Part shown: one piece after another, positions 54,101-63,299 of the stretch
Position numbering within the stretch: the first letter of the stretch is position 1
Layout: every line of letters begins with the position of its first letter
Origin: Bretschneidera sinensis
Taxonomy: Eukaryota > Streptophyta > Magnoliopsida > Brassicales > Akaniaceae
Reading direction: 5' to 3'
DNA length: 64,000 nt
Assembly: GCA_023935145.1 (NCBI GenBank)
Contig: CM043704.1
Span: forward strand, 99,919,373-99,983,372
Notes under the pieces: model-generated
Told to the model about the DNA's origin: nothing
Database searches by the model: none
The model's input: the letters and a program-made list of their open reading frames with translations, nothing else
Translations under genes and position numbers: made by a program

Positions 54101-57100
54101 TGGTTCAGGAACACTCCTTTTAAAGATCAATTCTCAGAAATCTTTGAAATTGTGAGGGATAAAGAAGCTCATATTTCTTCTTGCATCTCGGTGGCCAATG
54201 GTGTTATCTCGTGGGGTGTCTTTCATCCGCAACGTTAACAATTGGGATATTGAGAGGGAGCAAAGCTTGTTGGAAATTTTATATAGCTTTAATTTTGACT
54301 TATCTAAAGAGGATGCGATGTGATGGAAGGACAACCCAGGCAAAGGTTTTAAGCTGAAATCTTTCTATAAGATATTTCTAGTCGGGTCTCTTGTGGATGG
54401 ATTCATCAACTTTTCATGGAAAGCAATTTGGTGCTCCAGAGCCCAAAGAAAGTGAGTTTATTTTGTTGGAAGGCCTTTTTGGAAAAGATCCTAACGCTTG
54501 ATAATTTTCAAAGAAGGGGAAGGGTGTTGGTGAACCGTTGTTTCATTTGCAAAGGATGTGGTGAGTTCGTGTTTCATCTTTTAATGGGAGTGCTCTTTAG
54601 CTAGAGCCTTGTGGGAATTGGCTTATAAGGTTTTGGGAGTGTGCGTCGGATCGATCTTAGATGAAGTGTGGGCTTGGAGTGGACTTCGGGCCCTAAGAAC
54701 CTCAAGAAAGCTTACTCCATGATCCCACTTTCTATCTTTTGGATTGTTTGGCTTGAGAGGAACCGTAGACCTTTTGAATGCTTCGAGAGATCTATTGATG
54801 TAATTAGGGAAAGATAGTTCAATGACTTATTTTTTTGGGTCAAAGGGAATTCGTTTGTAAATGACATTGACTTTGTAGATTTTGTGGAGTTTTTCTCCTA
54901 TAGATAGCCTTTATTCATGGGTTGCACCCCCTTGGTGCTCTTCTTTAATACATTTCACTTATAAAAAAAGTATATAATATAAATATTAGACGTCCAAACT
55001 TAGTGTAGTATGCCTTTCATTCTCCACATTATTATATTTCCAGATTAACATGGTATTAGGGCATTTTCCTTGGGATTGCAAATAGATAAACTAAAGAAAA
55101 AAAATCCACCGTAGCTACTAATTGCAGAGGTTGCCGTCACCTAGCCACCATCTATGTCACTCTGTCAACTTCTCTTCTCTAGCGGATGACCCCAACAACT
55201 TTTCTCTGACCGCCGTCACTAGCCATGTTCTCCGATCGACGAGGCCATCACCAATCTTCCCCGTCTTCTTCATAGATGACGACACTGGTCCAAATCGTGA
55301 CAGCACTGTTACCATCAAACACGTTGCACATCCACCAACTAGCCCAGCTCCATATCCTGCCTCATTCAGCCCACGTCTGCTAAGCCCAACCAAGATCGCA
55401 TTTCTCCTCTGTTCCACCTAGATTGTGATGAATTTGATATCCTGATGAACCGTTTGATTCCTGATGAATTTGGTTTTTGCGTTTGATCCTACCTGGATCC
55501 GCACGATAGGTCCCAAAAAAAAGAGGAAGAGAATAACACATGTGAGCGTGATTTTCTTCTCCCTGTTGCCTCTGCTTTATATGGTTTTACTTTCTTCTTT
55601 GGTTACATGTTCGTGATGTAGTGATTGTTGCTAGTAATTGAATTTAAAGGCAGCCATTCAAATGAGTGAAATATATTTGCCTAACAAAAAAAAAAAAAAT
55701 GTGTACAGTATTGACCTTTTTATCGAAAAAAATATTTGTTTTTTCATATAAGAGTCCACAATAGTTTTAAACAAAAAAATTGAGAAAATCTTTCAGGGTA
55801 ACATTTTTTCTATATTATCTTTGAGGGGTTAGAGTCACCTATTAAATGTATAATTTGTCTTTCCTATTGTATACAAAGGGATTTTTTTTTCCTCGCTCCC
55901 TAGCCTCCCCTTGCTTCCATCCCTGTATCAATGGATAAAGTGCAAATTGATAATGTAGAATCAATACAAAACTCATCAGTCTAGTGTTTGTGCACGCAAC
56001 CTAACGCTACGCTGAATTTCCCATCTCTAAATTTGGTCAGCCATGAAGAAAAAATTGGAGCCTATCAATTATATCAAAGGCCATAACACACAATACTAGT
56101 CTATCTAGAAATTAGTGAGAGGACTTCGAAAGAGAAGGTATAGGCATTAATATGTTTCGCAAATTAGATTCCGTTTATCATCAAGGCAAAGTAAATTTGA
56201 TGCCTTCCTTCTCAAGATATTGTATTGAGTGTTAAGAGTATAGGGGTATTTATGCACATTCTCATTATTTTGTTATCTATAAATATATTTGCTAACCTTA
56301 GGTTTACTGAGCTATTCACTCAGATAAATTATAACATGCCATCATAGCTCGATTGGGACCCTCCCTAAAAAAACAGAAAATCCATCGTCTTTTTCCTCGC
56401 ATCGCACCAGAAACCACAACCCACTATTTTTCTGGCAAAACCCAATCCTTTTTCCAGTGCACTTCCTCTTCCTTCTCCGACGATTCTCCTTTTTTTCCAG
56501 CAATTCCTGTTCTTTTTTTATTTCAGGCGCAACTGTTCCCTGCGTTCTCCGACGACCACTGTCTGCCTGCTTCGGCTCACCATGGGACCATCATTGCCAT
56601 ACTCGCCCTACTTCGGCGAGCAGAACCCAGTTGACGGTTTGGCACCTGTACGGCAATCTATTGGTTGCGACCCGGTTCGCGACCTGTTTTTCAATTTTTG
56701 ACCTGGTTCTGATTCAGGTCAAACCAGGCCTATTCTGACCCGTTTTCTGGCCCAGGTGTTCAGATACGTTGGCCTGACGCAAATCTGTGAGGTAACCGGG
56801 AAAAAAAATATCCTTCGTATCTGTTGGATACCATTTCTGGTCTCAGTTTTCTGTTTTTCCTTACTGATGATTCTATATTTATTGTGTTTGGTATTTCTAT
56901 TTGTTGAGCTAATCTTTTGTTAAGTCCATTGTGTTGTTACTGTAAGTATGGATTCTAAGTCTACTCCTGGATTGGCTCTCCCCATTGCTACTTGTAAGTT
57001 AGATCCATTGCTACTCGTAAGTTAGATGCTACCAATTATGCTCAATGGGTTACCGTTGTTCAGTTGTATTTTATTGGTGAAGATAATGATAATCCTATGG

Positions 57101-60100
57101 ATCCCAACACAAAATTTTGAGTTGATCAAGGTGAGTTATTGATTGATCCAGGACAATATAAACACTTGGTTGGAAACCGAATTACTTCAAACCCGATATT
57201 TCTTTTGCTACGAGTGTGGTTAGTCAGTTTCTTGATGTCCCACAAACTAATTATTAGGATGCAGTTTTCCGCATTCTAAGATATCTTAAGAGTGCTCCCA
57301 ATTGTGGTTTATTATATCAAAATCATTGTCATACTCATAATGCAGATTGGGCAGGTTCTCCATCGTGATTGTTGGGAGTAACATGGTGTAAAGGAAAAGT
57401 AAAAAGCAAATAGTGATTACGAGATCTAGTGCGAAGTCTGAATACATAGTCATGGCCCACACTACCTACAAGTTAGTCTGGTTATAACAAGTTCTAGTTG
57501 AACTTGGTTTTACATAGTCTCGTCCTATGAGTTTAGTCTATGATAACCAAGCTATTATTCATATTATCCTGTATTTCATGAGAGGTCAAAGCACATTAAA
57601 GTTGATTGTCATGTTGTTCGGGAGAAACTGTTACAAAATGTGATTAGCATGAAACACGTAAAACCTTTTTATTCAGTTAGCTGATATATTCACTAAACCT
57701 TAGAGGGGGAGTGTTAGAGTATAAGGGTATTTATATACTTTGCCATTATTCTATTTGACCGTTAACCTTAGGGTTAGTGAACTATTCACTCTGAAAAATT
57801 ATAACATTGAGTATCCCACGTTTTCAATATATATTAGCACTTTCTTAACAACATATATATGTAGCACTGATCATATAAGAAGTAAACAATAGTTTTACCT
57901 GGTGAATATATGATTCCATTTGGCTGAATAAATCATAGCCCTAAATCATAAAGAAATGAATTGAGTTTAGTAAACAATATAGCAAAGACATCCACTCAAA
58001 GAGTAGGAAATGTCTAATAAGAAATAAAAATTTAGAAGATGATAAAAATACATACAAGCTTAAAATATCTTAGATGGGCATCCATAATTGCACTTATAGA
58101 TTCCAAGAACTCATACTTCTTTTTGGCTTCAATATTCATTAGTGCATTTACCTGCATTCCTTAAAAGCACACAGAAAGTTCTTTTAAAAGAAGAAAGAAT
58201 AAAGAGAATTATGATTTAGTAGAAAAGCGACCTACAGATTTATTATATACTAGACATACTAAATTGAAGCGGCTTCTCTCAAACGCTGACTTTGAGTTCT
58301 CTAGATTCTGTCATGGAAAGAAGAGGTAAACTCCTCAGTTTTCTAACATGCATGTTCCTAATACAATTATGGACAGAAAGAATGCACCTGGTGTAAAATG
58401 CATAGAGAAAGGGATGCATAAAATGATTTAATGGAATTTAGAATAATAAACAAGGAATAATAGATGAAAGGAGGAACAAAGATTCATGTAATTAATCCCA
58501 ACAAGTTTGATACAAAGAGTTTGTTGAGTTGTATAAATGGAGAAAATATTAACCATGTTAAACATATTTCAAAGTTATACAAACATCTTAGAAAATTGAA
58601 ATTCAGGTAAACAAGAGGACAAGAATACAATTTTTACTTCTCATGAATCAATCAGTCCAACACACTCCATTTGTCGGGAAACTATGACAACGGCGACTGA
58701 ATAAGAAAAATATACTCCTCTGTGAGTTGAACCACATGTTCAAGCAAACGTGCCATAGATATGGACAACATTATGGTAAATAATAATAATAATAATGACG
58801 ATCACAATGATATGGCAAACATAATAACGTTTTATTTTGTCTTTCTAGCCAAGGAATGCGAATAATAATAATAATAATGACGACAATGATAAGGAGAACA
58901 TAATAACGTTTTATTTTGTCTTTCTAGCCAAGGAAAACGAAGAAGAAGATAAATTTTTTTGCCAAACTCCTACATTTTAAAAAATAACACTTGTGTCTAC
59001 AGTTACTGCCGCTTAGATAAGCATTAAAATTATATAGGCACATTGTAAATGCTTGATCTAACAACTTCCAGGAAGGTGTCTGCCAGTCTATTATGTTCAA
59101 AATCTCATACGTAACCCAAGACTTAATATTTACTCTATTCTAGTTAATGGTTTGATAAACACCTACATCGACCCTTATGAATTTAATTGTATTTTTACAT
59201 TCTTCAATCAAATGTCTGAAAGATTATCCAACTATCTTCATTGTGCTTAATGGTACAGATGCTTTCTACTGTTTCTTATAGCATAATCACTTCTAAATTC
59301 CAAATTTATACTCTTTATATTTATCACAAATAGGTACTTCCAAGGTTTTCCAATTTCCGATCAGTTCTTCAATATCATGCATTACTTTGTTCTTCTTCTT
59401 TTCTTTTCTTTTTTTGATAAAGTAAAGTATTTCTATTATGCATTACTACTTCCAATTTGCCACAGTAATGGGATTCTGCTTCTAAAGCCCCACGATAACC
59501 AAGACAACATATCGGCATTAGAGCCTCCTAACACTTGTGTGTTGGTCAGACAAAAATTTATTGACCCTGAAAATCTTCTAGAAGTTTTTGCAGAACTGGC
59601 TCAGGTACCATTTTACAACCCAGAAAATTAAAAGCAATATACAACTATCAATAAAATAACTAATAAAAACAATACTGCACAGAGATAATAATGAAAGGAC
59701 AATAATGTACTTAGTAAGGCATAACAAAGATAACGATAATGGTAAAGGTAATGATAATGATAATTCTTTCCCTCGATTCCATGATCATTAAATCACTGAT
59801 TAAAGAGGAAACAAAACGTAGAAGATTTGCACTAACAAGCATGTTGCTAAGTCCACTCCAAATGCTAGAAATTAAAGCCTGAGAACTGACATTATTTGGA
59901 GAACAAACCTGATTTGGTTAATATTGTAGGTACATGAAACCATTAGTTCTTCAGACAAATATGACTTCGAGATGTCAATTCAATTAAGCACATAAGTTGT
60001 TGAGGAAAAAAAGAAAGATTATAAGCTCAAGTTGCAAGTGAATCAGTTCAAAATGAAAGTACTAATTTTGCAAACAATGCTGTTCATAACAACAAGATGA

Positions 60101-60239
60101 AGGAAGGTATACCTCTCCAGCGTCCAGCCCAGGAAAACATTAACTTATAATTCTGTTTTAAATAAGAACATACCTCTTCCAGTTCTGCAACAATATCTCC
60201 TCGTGTATTCTTCTTCAAAGACACAAACTTTTCACGTGC
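30170..60239 (-). CDS. AGD1-4-type ARF GTPase-activating protein (BAR, PH, ArfGAP, ankyrin); 5' end outside window
   Basis: Thirteen GT-AG coding exons: 60239-60174, 58307-58260, 58151-58056, 57940-57899, 47938-47723, 46770-46639, 45699-45484, 37668-37582, 37486-37217, 36114-35996, 33491-33401, 31429-30957 and 30281-30170 (stop TAG). They total 1968 bases with no internal stop, 655 visible residues. The end of the BAR domain ([37 protein letters not shown]) is followed by PH ([20 protein letters not shown] to [13 protein letters not shown], about 157-301). The ArfGAP zinc finger is C-x2-C-x16-C-x2-C at about 355-378, with the likely arginine finger in GVHRNLGVH. Ankyrin repeats ([26 protein letters not shown]) end the protein. 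Such proteins stimulate GTP hydrolysis on ARF at phosphoinositide-rich trans-Golgi/endosomal membranes; AGD3/VAN3 acts in vein patterning. About 120-170 N-terminal residues lie beyond 64000. The exact paralogue is unsettled. Confidence 0.92.
31996..32249 (+). mobile_element. Short LINE remnant with 17-bp target duplications
   Basis: Bases 32013-32232 hold a fragment of LINE coding DNA fused to the 3' UTR, ending ACTTATAAAAAAA. Flanks ATACTGATGAACGCATA (31996-32012) and ATATTGATGAACACATA (32233-32249) are target duplications with three differences. Both the 5' part and internal sequence are missing. Confidence 0.8.
34050..34310 (-). mobile_element. LINE 3'-end fragment
   Basis: The minus strand encodes [21 protein letters not shown] and [11 protein letters not shown], the conserved end of ORF2 in the LINEs of this window. 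Only about 65 codons remain, inside an ArfGAP intron. Confidence 0.7.
35640..35792 (+). other. First-exon-like sequence on the opposite strand
   Basis: The plus strand has a (GA)n leader (about 35675-35696), then an ATG at 35751 opening [12 protein letters not shown] and a GTATGT donor. It sits within an ArfGAP intron. I cannot name the gene; it may be a captured or chance exon. Confidence 0.25.
37843..38861 (+). mobile_element. 5'-truncated LINE with 13-bp target duplications
   Basis: LINE 37856-38848, flanked by ACAATCCCAGAGA (37843-37855) and ACAATCCTAGAGA (38849-38861). It encodes the end of ORF2 in several frames: the zf-RVT region ([20 protein letters not shown] type) and [23 protein letters not shown]. 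It ends with the shared 3' stem-loop and an A-rich tail. Confidence 0.85.
39237..40880 (-). mobile_element. LINE nested in the Gypsy LTR
   Basis: The minus strand gives RT pieces with [15 protein letters not shown] and [16 protein letters not shown] (40879-40700), then zf-RVT and ORF2 end pieces (40014-39740). The 3' end lies at the left, with the inverse of GGCACCCCATTGGTGCC at 39274-39290 and a short T-rich (poly-A) edge. Both sides resume matching the intact LTR. Confidence 0.8.
43996..44358 (-). repeat. 5' LTR of the Gypsy element
   Basis: 363 bp. It carries the purine-rich GAGAAGATATAAGGAGAT block and the AAACATAAAAA...AACCCTAAT block that also lie on the two sides of the nested LINE in the left LTR. 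Confidence 0.8.
45005..45145 (-). other. Exon-like relic with a stop
   Basis: After a GATGCAG acceptor the minus strand reads [18 protein letters not shown] and continues about ten residues to a TAG, then [17 protein letters not shown]. It looks protein-like but does not fit the ArfGAP reading and has no known family. It may be a decayed gene fragment. Confidence 0.25.
46950..47330 (+). mobile_element. TRIM-like small LTR element
   Basis: Two diverged direct repeats of about 100-110 bases begin TGTGAAGTCCC (46950) and TGTGACACTCC (47220). Each ends near TTTATAAGTGATTGTCA and a TTTGCACA/ATGGACA motif. The right one is preceded by a polypurine tract, AAAAGATGGGAGAT. About 170 bases of non-coding interior lie between. 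Size and layout fit a terminal-repeat retrotransposon in miniature. No clean target duplication. Confidence 0.5.
47925..49000. repeat. Three diverged tandem copies around an ArfGAP splice acceptor
   Basis: Copies at about 47925-48250, 48285-48560 and 48770-49000 share CAACATTTAT, AGGACATAAT, ATAAATGCATTACTCCTA and TTATTCAGGAGGTGAATTTG-type stretches. Copy 1 includes the acceptor and first dozen bases of exon 47938-47723; copy 2 has an equivalent AACAG/GGATTAACATAT at about 48296-48308. Confidence 0.7.
49489..50768 (+). pseudogene. LINE ORF1, broken
   Basis: Starts around [20 protein letters not shown], stops after about 74 codons, and resumes from about 49780. The 49935-50768 part includes [15 protein letters not shown] and a long Gly/Pro/Arg-rich stretch. 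Plant L1 ORF1 proteins are nucleic-acid binding; assignment is by position before ORF2. Confidence 0.6.
51488..52050 (+). pseudogene. LINE ORF2 endonuclease domain, broken
   Basis: [16 protein letters not shown] matches the usual start of the apurinic-like endonuclease. [22 protein letters not shown] (across a frame change), [23 protein letters not shown] and [10 protein letters not shown] follow in order. They include the Asp/Asn and the His of the active site. Two frames and one stop interrupt it. Confidence 0.8.
52438..53617 (+). pseudogene. LINE ORF2 reverse transcriptase, broken
   Basis: [53 protein letters not shown], then a stop at 52922. The frame continues with [21 protein letters not shown] and the catalytic [11 protein letters not shown], then [16 protein letters not shown]. 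The FADD box and order are typical of plant L1. Stops and frame changes prevent function. Confidence 0.88.
53618..54830 (+). pseudogene. LINE ORF2 C-terminal region with zf-RVT
   Basis: After a TAG at 53617 the same protein continues through [40 protein letters not shown] (53807 on), [11 protein letters not shown] and the zf-RVT cysteine region ([16 protein letters not shown], 54530-54590). The last part is [22 protein letters not shown]. Repeatedly frame-shifted. Confidence 0.75.
54984..55560 (+). mobile_element. Fragment of a Copia-type LTR end and leader
   Basis: AGATTAACATGGTATTAGGGC (about 55044) resembles an LTR end joined to a tRNA-Met primer-binding site. It is followed by a proline/serine-rich open stretch (55122-55421) like the leader of the small Copia at 56353. 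No second LTR was found. Weak evidence. Confidence 0.35.
56230..57806 (+). mobile_element. Internally deleted small Copia with LTRs of about 100 bp
   Basis: LTRs 56230-56336 (107 bp, TGTTAAG...ATAACA) and 57712-57806 (95 bp, TGTTAGAG...ATAACA), target duplication TTGAG (56225-56229 and 57807-57811). A degenerate PBS (TGCCATCATAGC) follows the left LTR, and a polypurine tract AGAGGGGGAG precedes the right. The interior has a start of gag ([10 protein letters not shown], about 57020-57060), jumping directly to RNase H ([46 protein letters not shown]). Protease, integrase and RT are gone. Confidence 0.88.
58770..58945. repeat. Tandem duplication of about 87 bp with AAT microsatellites
   Basis: (AAT)n, GACGA, CATAATAACGTTTTATTTTG and TCTTTCTAGCCAAGGAA occur twice in a row, in the ArfGAP intron between 58307 and 60174. 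Confidence 0.85.
59466..59605 (+). other. Exon-like open segment on the strand opposite ArfGAP
   Basis: Bounded by a TTGCCACAG acceptor and a CAG/GTACC donor. It reads [20 protein letters not shown] then [20 protein letters not shown] and FAELAQ without a stop. The composition is protein-like. I do not recognise the family. It could be a captured exon or part of a nested gene. Confidence 0.3.
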
Positions 60240-60544
60240 CTGGGAATGAATAAGGAATTGTTTAACTTGATGATGTGTACGAATCTCATACACTCAGCCT
60301 CAATTGCTTAATATGTTTGGGGCACCAGGAACATTATACTATCTGGAAACTTAGGAATCAGCACAAAGAAGGAATTTAAAGAAAACTCTGTTATCATTTA
60401 TACTTTCTAGAAAGCAGACAGCAGATGCTCATGCTACATTACCATTCATCATCAAAAAATTTCTCACTAGAAGAAATCTTCTCAGTACTTTATTATTATT
60501 ATTATTATTATTATAATTAATTATTATTACTACCATCATCATCA

Positions 60545-61010
60545 TCATTTTAAAGGCAAAAGAGACTAAGGGCACCAATGGGGGGAAAACTCGTGTACAA
60601 ATAATCGAATACAAGACAAAAAGATCAACAAAATCTAGCATATCAAATTCATTTACAAACTGCTGTCCAGTAAACCAAAATTTAAGCGTGCTAAACCACC
60701 TTTCTTTAGGAATCATAGTAGGTAGTTCCACACCATTAAACGCTCTCCTATTTCTCTCTCTCCATGCAAACTAAAATACAGTGAGAGGGACAATAGCAAT
60801 AAGTTTTTTCTTAAGCATCTATACAATCACCCAAGAAATACAAATAATCAAATACACCAAGAACCACAAATATCTTGTCCATGAGCACCAAAGCAACAAA
60901 TGTTGTACCAATTCCACCTCGCAATGGCAAAGATAGCATCATTACTAGAACTTTCTCGTGTAAAATATAGCAGAGAACCATGAACTTTTCAATGTTTGAC
61001 ACTCAAATAC
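60545..61010 (-). mobile_element. LINE 3'-end fragment
   Basis: The minus strand reads KERWFSTLKFWFTGQQFVNEF and DFVDLFVL, the end of ORF2, then the decayed stem-loop (GGCACCAATGGGGGG on plus, 60571). An ATT/ATC microsatellite (60490-60548) abuts its 3' end. Confidence 0.65.
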
Positions 61011-61795
61011 ATGAACTTCTAATTTGGCAATTAACTCTCTGTACTATTGATTTACAACAATGTTTCCCCTAGGCTTGCTATAAAATATTTGTATTTTCTC
61101 TTGAAAACGTGGTGAAAATATTATACCTAAAGAGACACTGCCACAAATTGATGGTTTAGGGAGTTGATTGCCAAAACTAAAAGTTCATGTGTAGTCATGA
61201 TTACACATGTAATTTACTCAGTTTTCCTTCTCCTATGAAGGTTATCAACGGTTAAGATCCTCTAGGTAGAGGCTTCCAAAGCGAAAAAGGCTACAATACT
61301 GGGTGCACAAGTCTTCTAAATTACCGTAATAAGATTTCACATCAAAATTGCCTATTGTCTTTTCTTTTCTTTTCTTTTCTTTTATAAGTTAAAACTGGTT
61401 ATTATCTTTTTTGAAAAGGAAACTGCCTATTATCTTATGCCTCCACTAAGTTTTGTCCTCTTCTCCCAAGTCCAGAAACTGCTTCAAATCAAAATAGAAT
61501 GCACCTGATGGAGTAAGAGTATCTCCTTCCCAAAGGCCTCTAGATGATTGAAAAAGCCGAATGGCCAACCATTTTTTTTTATAAAAAAAAAAATAATTGA
61601 GATCATATGGCTTCCCCATAAAAAGCTTGCAAATGATACCCTTTATCCCTTCTTTCACTAAAGCATCAATCACTTCATTGTAATCAACGAGGCGTCTAGA
61701 TTTTTGACTCTTTGCCTCCCTCCAACAAAAGAACCTCTCTAAGTCCCAAGACTAATAAACCTAACAGGCCTTAATTATCCAAAAAAAAAAAAAAA
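61011..61795. other. No gene identified; microsatellite and short open stretch
   Basis: Contains a (TTTTC)n run at about 61355-61382 and a 75-codon minus-strand stretch (61673-61446, KEGIKGIICKLFMGKPYDLN) whose family I do not know. It lies between LINE fragments and may belong to one. Confidence 0.3.
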
Positions 61796-62480
61796 AGTAA
61801 ACCTAATAGGCCTTAGTTATCAAAAGAAAAATTAATAGAAGAGCTTAGAAGCCATTTCTCTCCATGCTAACCTTAGAAGCTCTCAAACCACTCCAAGCCC
61901 AAATTTCATCTTTCATGGAGCCCGCAACCACTCAAAACACTCCCACAATTTTATAAGCCATCTCCCACAAACTTCTAGCCAAAGAGCACTCCATTAAGAG
62001 ATGAAACACGGATTCGGCACACTCCTTACAAATATAGCACCTATTAATAATCGTGTTTTCCCTTTTTTGTAAATTGTCAACAGTAAGAATTTTCTCCCAT
62101 GAGACCTCCCCTACAAAAAAAAAAAAAAATACTTTCTTGGAAGCGTGGGAGCATCAAATTACTTTCTAAGGGAAATTGGAATGACCGTTTGAAAGGGCTC
62201 TTTAGAGGAGGATTTTATAAAAATCTTTCACTTTAAATCCTTTTTCTAGGCAAGGTCCCCATTTTATCACATCCTCTCTACCTATCTCAATCCTAGAATT
62301 ATCAAAAAGGATCTCATATTCCTTTCATTACAAATTAACAAAATAAAGGAGAATCAAGGAATAGGCCTTTCTCAATTCTTTAGAAGCACTTAACCCGCTT
62401 CAAGTCCACACATAATCTTAAATGGATCCAACAACCATCAAAGAGAGATCGAGGAAGAACAAAAGAGTACTTTAGAAATA
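61796..62480 (-). mobile_element. LINE fragment, zf-RVT region
   Basis: The minus strand carries the cysteine-rich zf-RVT phrase (CYICKECAESVFHLLMECS type, near 62040-61990) and the adjacent ALRSLWEM-like region. It is interrupted by poly-A/T runs (about 61780-61797 and 62115-62129). Confidence 0.6.
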
Positions 62481-62904
62481 AGTATTTTATGTGTAGGTTA
62501 AAACTGTTTTTTTTCATAATGCAAGTTAAAACTGTTATCTAATTGTACTTTGGGATTTATTTAATCACAGGATTTTATTACTTAGTTTCCTTAATTGGGT
62601 AGGACTAGGGTTTTCCCATATATCAGACATCTTTGGCTTCATTTGTTTCCATGTAAAATGCATTACAATGTAAAACCAATTTCAAGTAAAATTATGGTTT
62701 TCTTGTTAAATTTCCTTTGTTTGGTTTAAGTCTGATTTTTTTTTTTGGTAGTTGAAGTCTGAAAATAAATAAGGAGAGAAATTTAGTGGTGTAGTATTTG
62801 AGAGATAATTTTTAGGAAGGTGGGAAAAAAGGTTCTTTTACAAACTAAGTCATTTTCCATTCACTTGTAAAACAACTTACCATAAAAAAACTTTGTAAGT
62901 ACTA

Positions 62905-63072
62905 GAGATAGTTGGCTTAATACCCTACACTTTTGGTTCAATGGGAACTTCTTTGCAAATAATGATGAATTTCTAGATTTTGTGGAGTTTCTCCATTGTA
63001 ATTAGCCTTTGGCTTTGAGTTGTACCATCTTGGTGCCTTATTAACAAAAAAAATTACTTATAAAAAAACAAC
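62905..63072 (+). mobile_element. LINE 3'-tail fragment
   Basis: Bears the terminal ORF2 phrase FGSMGTSLQIMMNF-like DNA, AGATTTTGTGGAGTTTCTCC, the stem-loop GTACCATCTTGGTGC (63022-63036) and an end ACTTATAAAAAAAC. Very short copy. Confidence 0.65.
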
Positions 63073-63299
63073 TTATCGTAAAAAAACTTTGTAAGTCATT
63101 TTCATTTAAAATAGTAAGTTTTGATGAAAAATGGTTTTCATAGTAAAACACTTTACACTCAATCAAACATGATAAAATATCATTTTACATGGAAATTATT
63201 TTCCAACAATGATTTTAGGACAGAGCCCTTATGTCATTATTGGTTAGCTTTGGATGAATAAACAAAATATTGAATTGATAATTGATTGCACCCCATGAT

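Larger units (their letters stand above)
49347..54969 (+). mobile_element. Near full-length L1-type LINE with target duplications
   Basis: Flanked by GTATATAATATAAA at 49333-49346 and 54970-54983 (14 bp, identical). It holds a 5' region, ORF1, ORF2 (endonuclease, RT, zf-RVT) and a 3' UTR with stem-loop, ending ACTTATAAAAAAA. Its ORFs are broken by several stops and frameshifts, so it is inactive. It lies in the 9.96-kb ArfGAP intron, opposite in direction to the gene. Confidence 0.92.
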
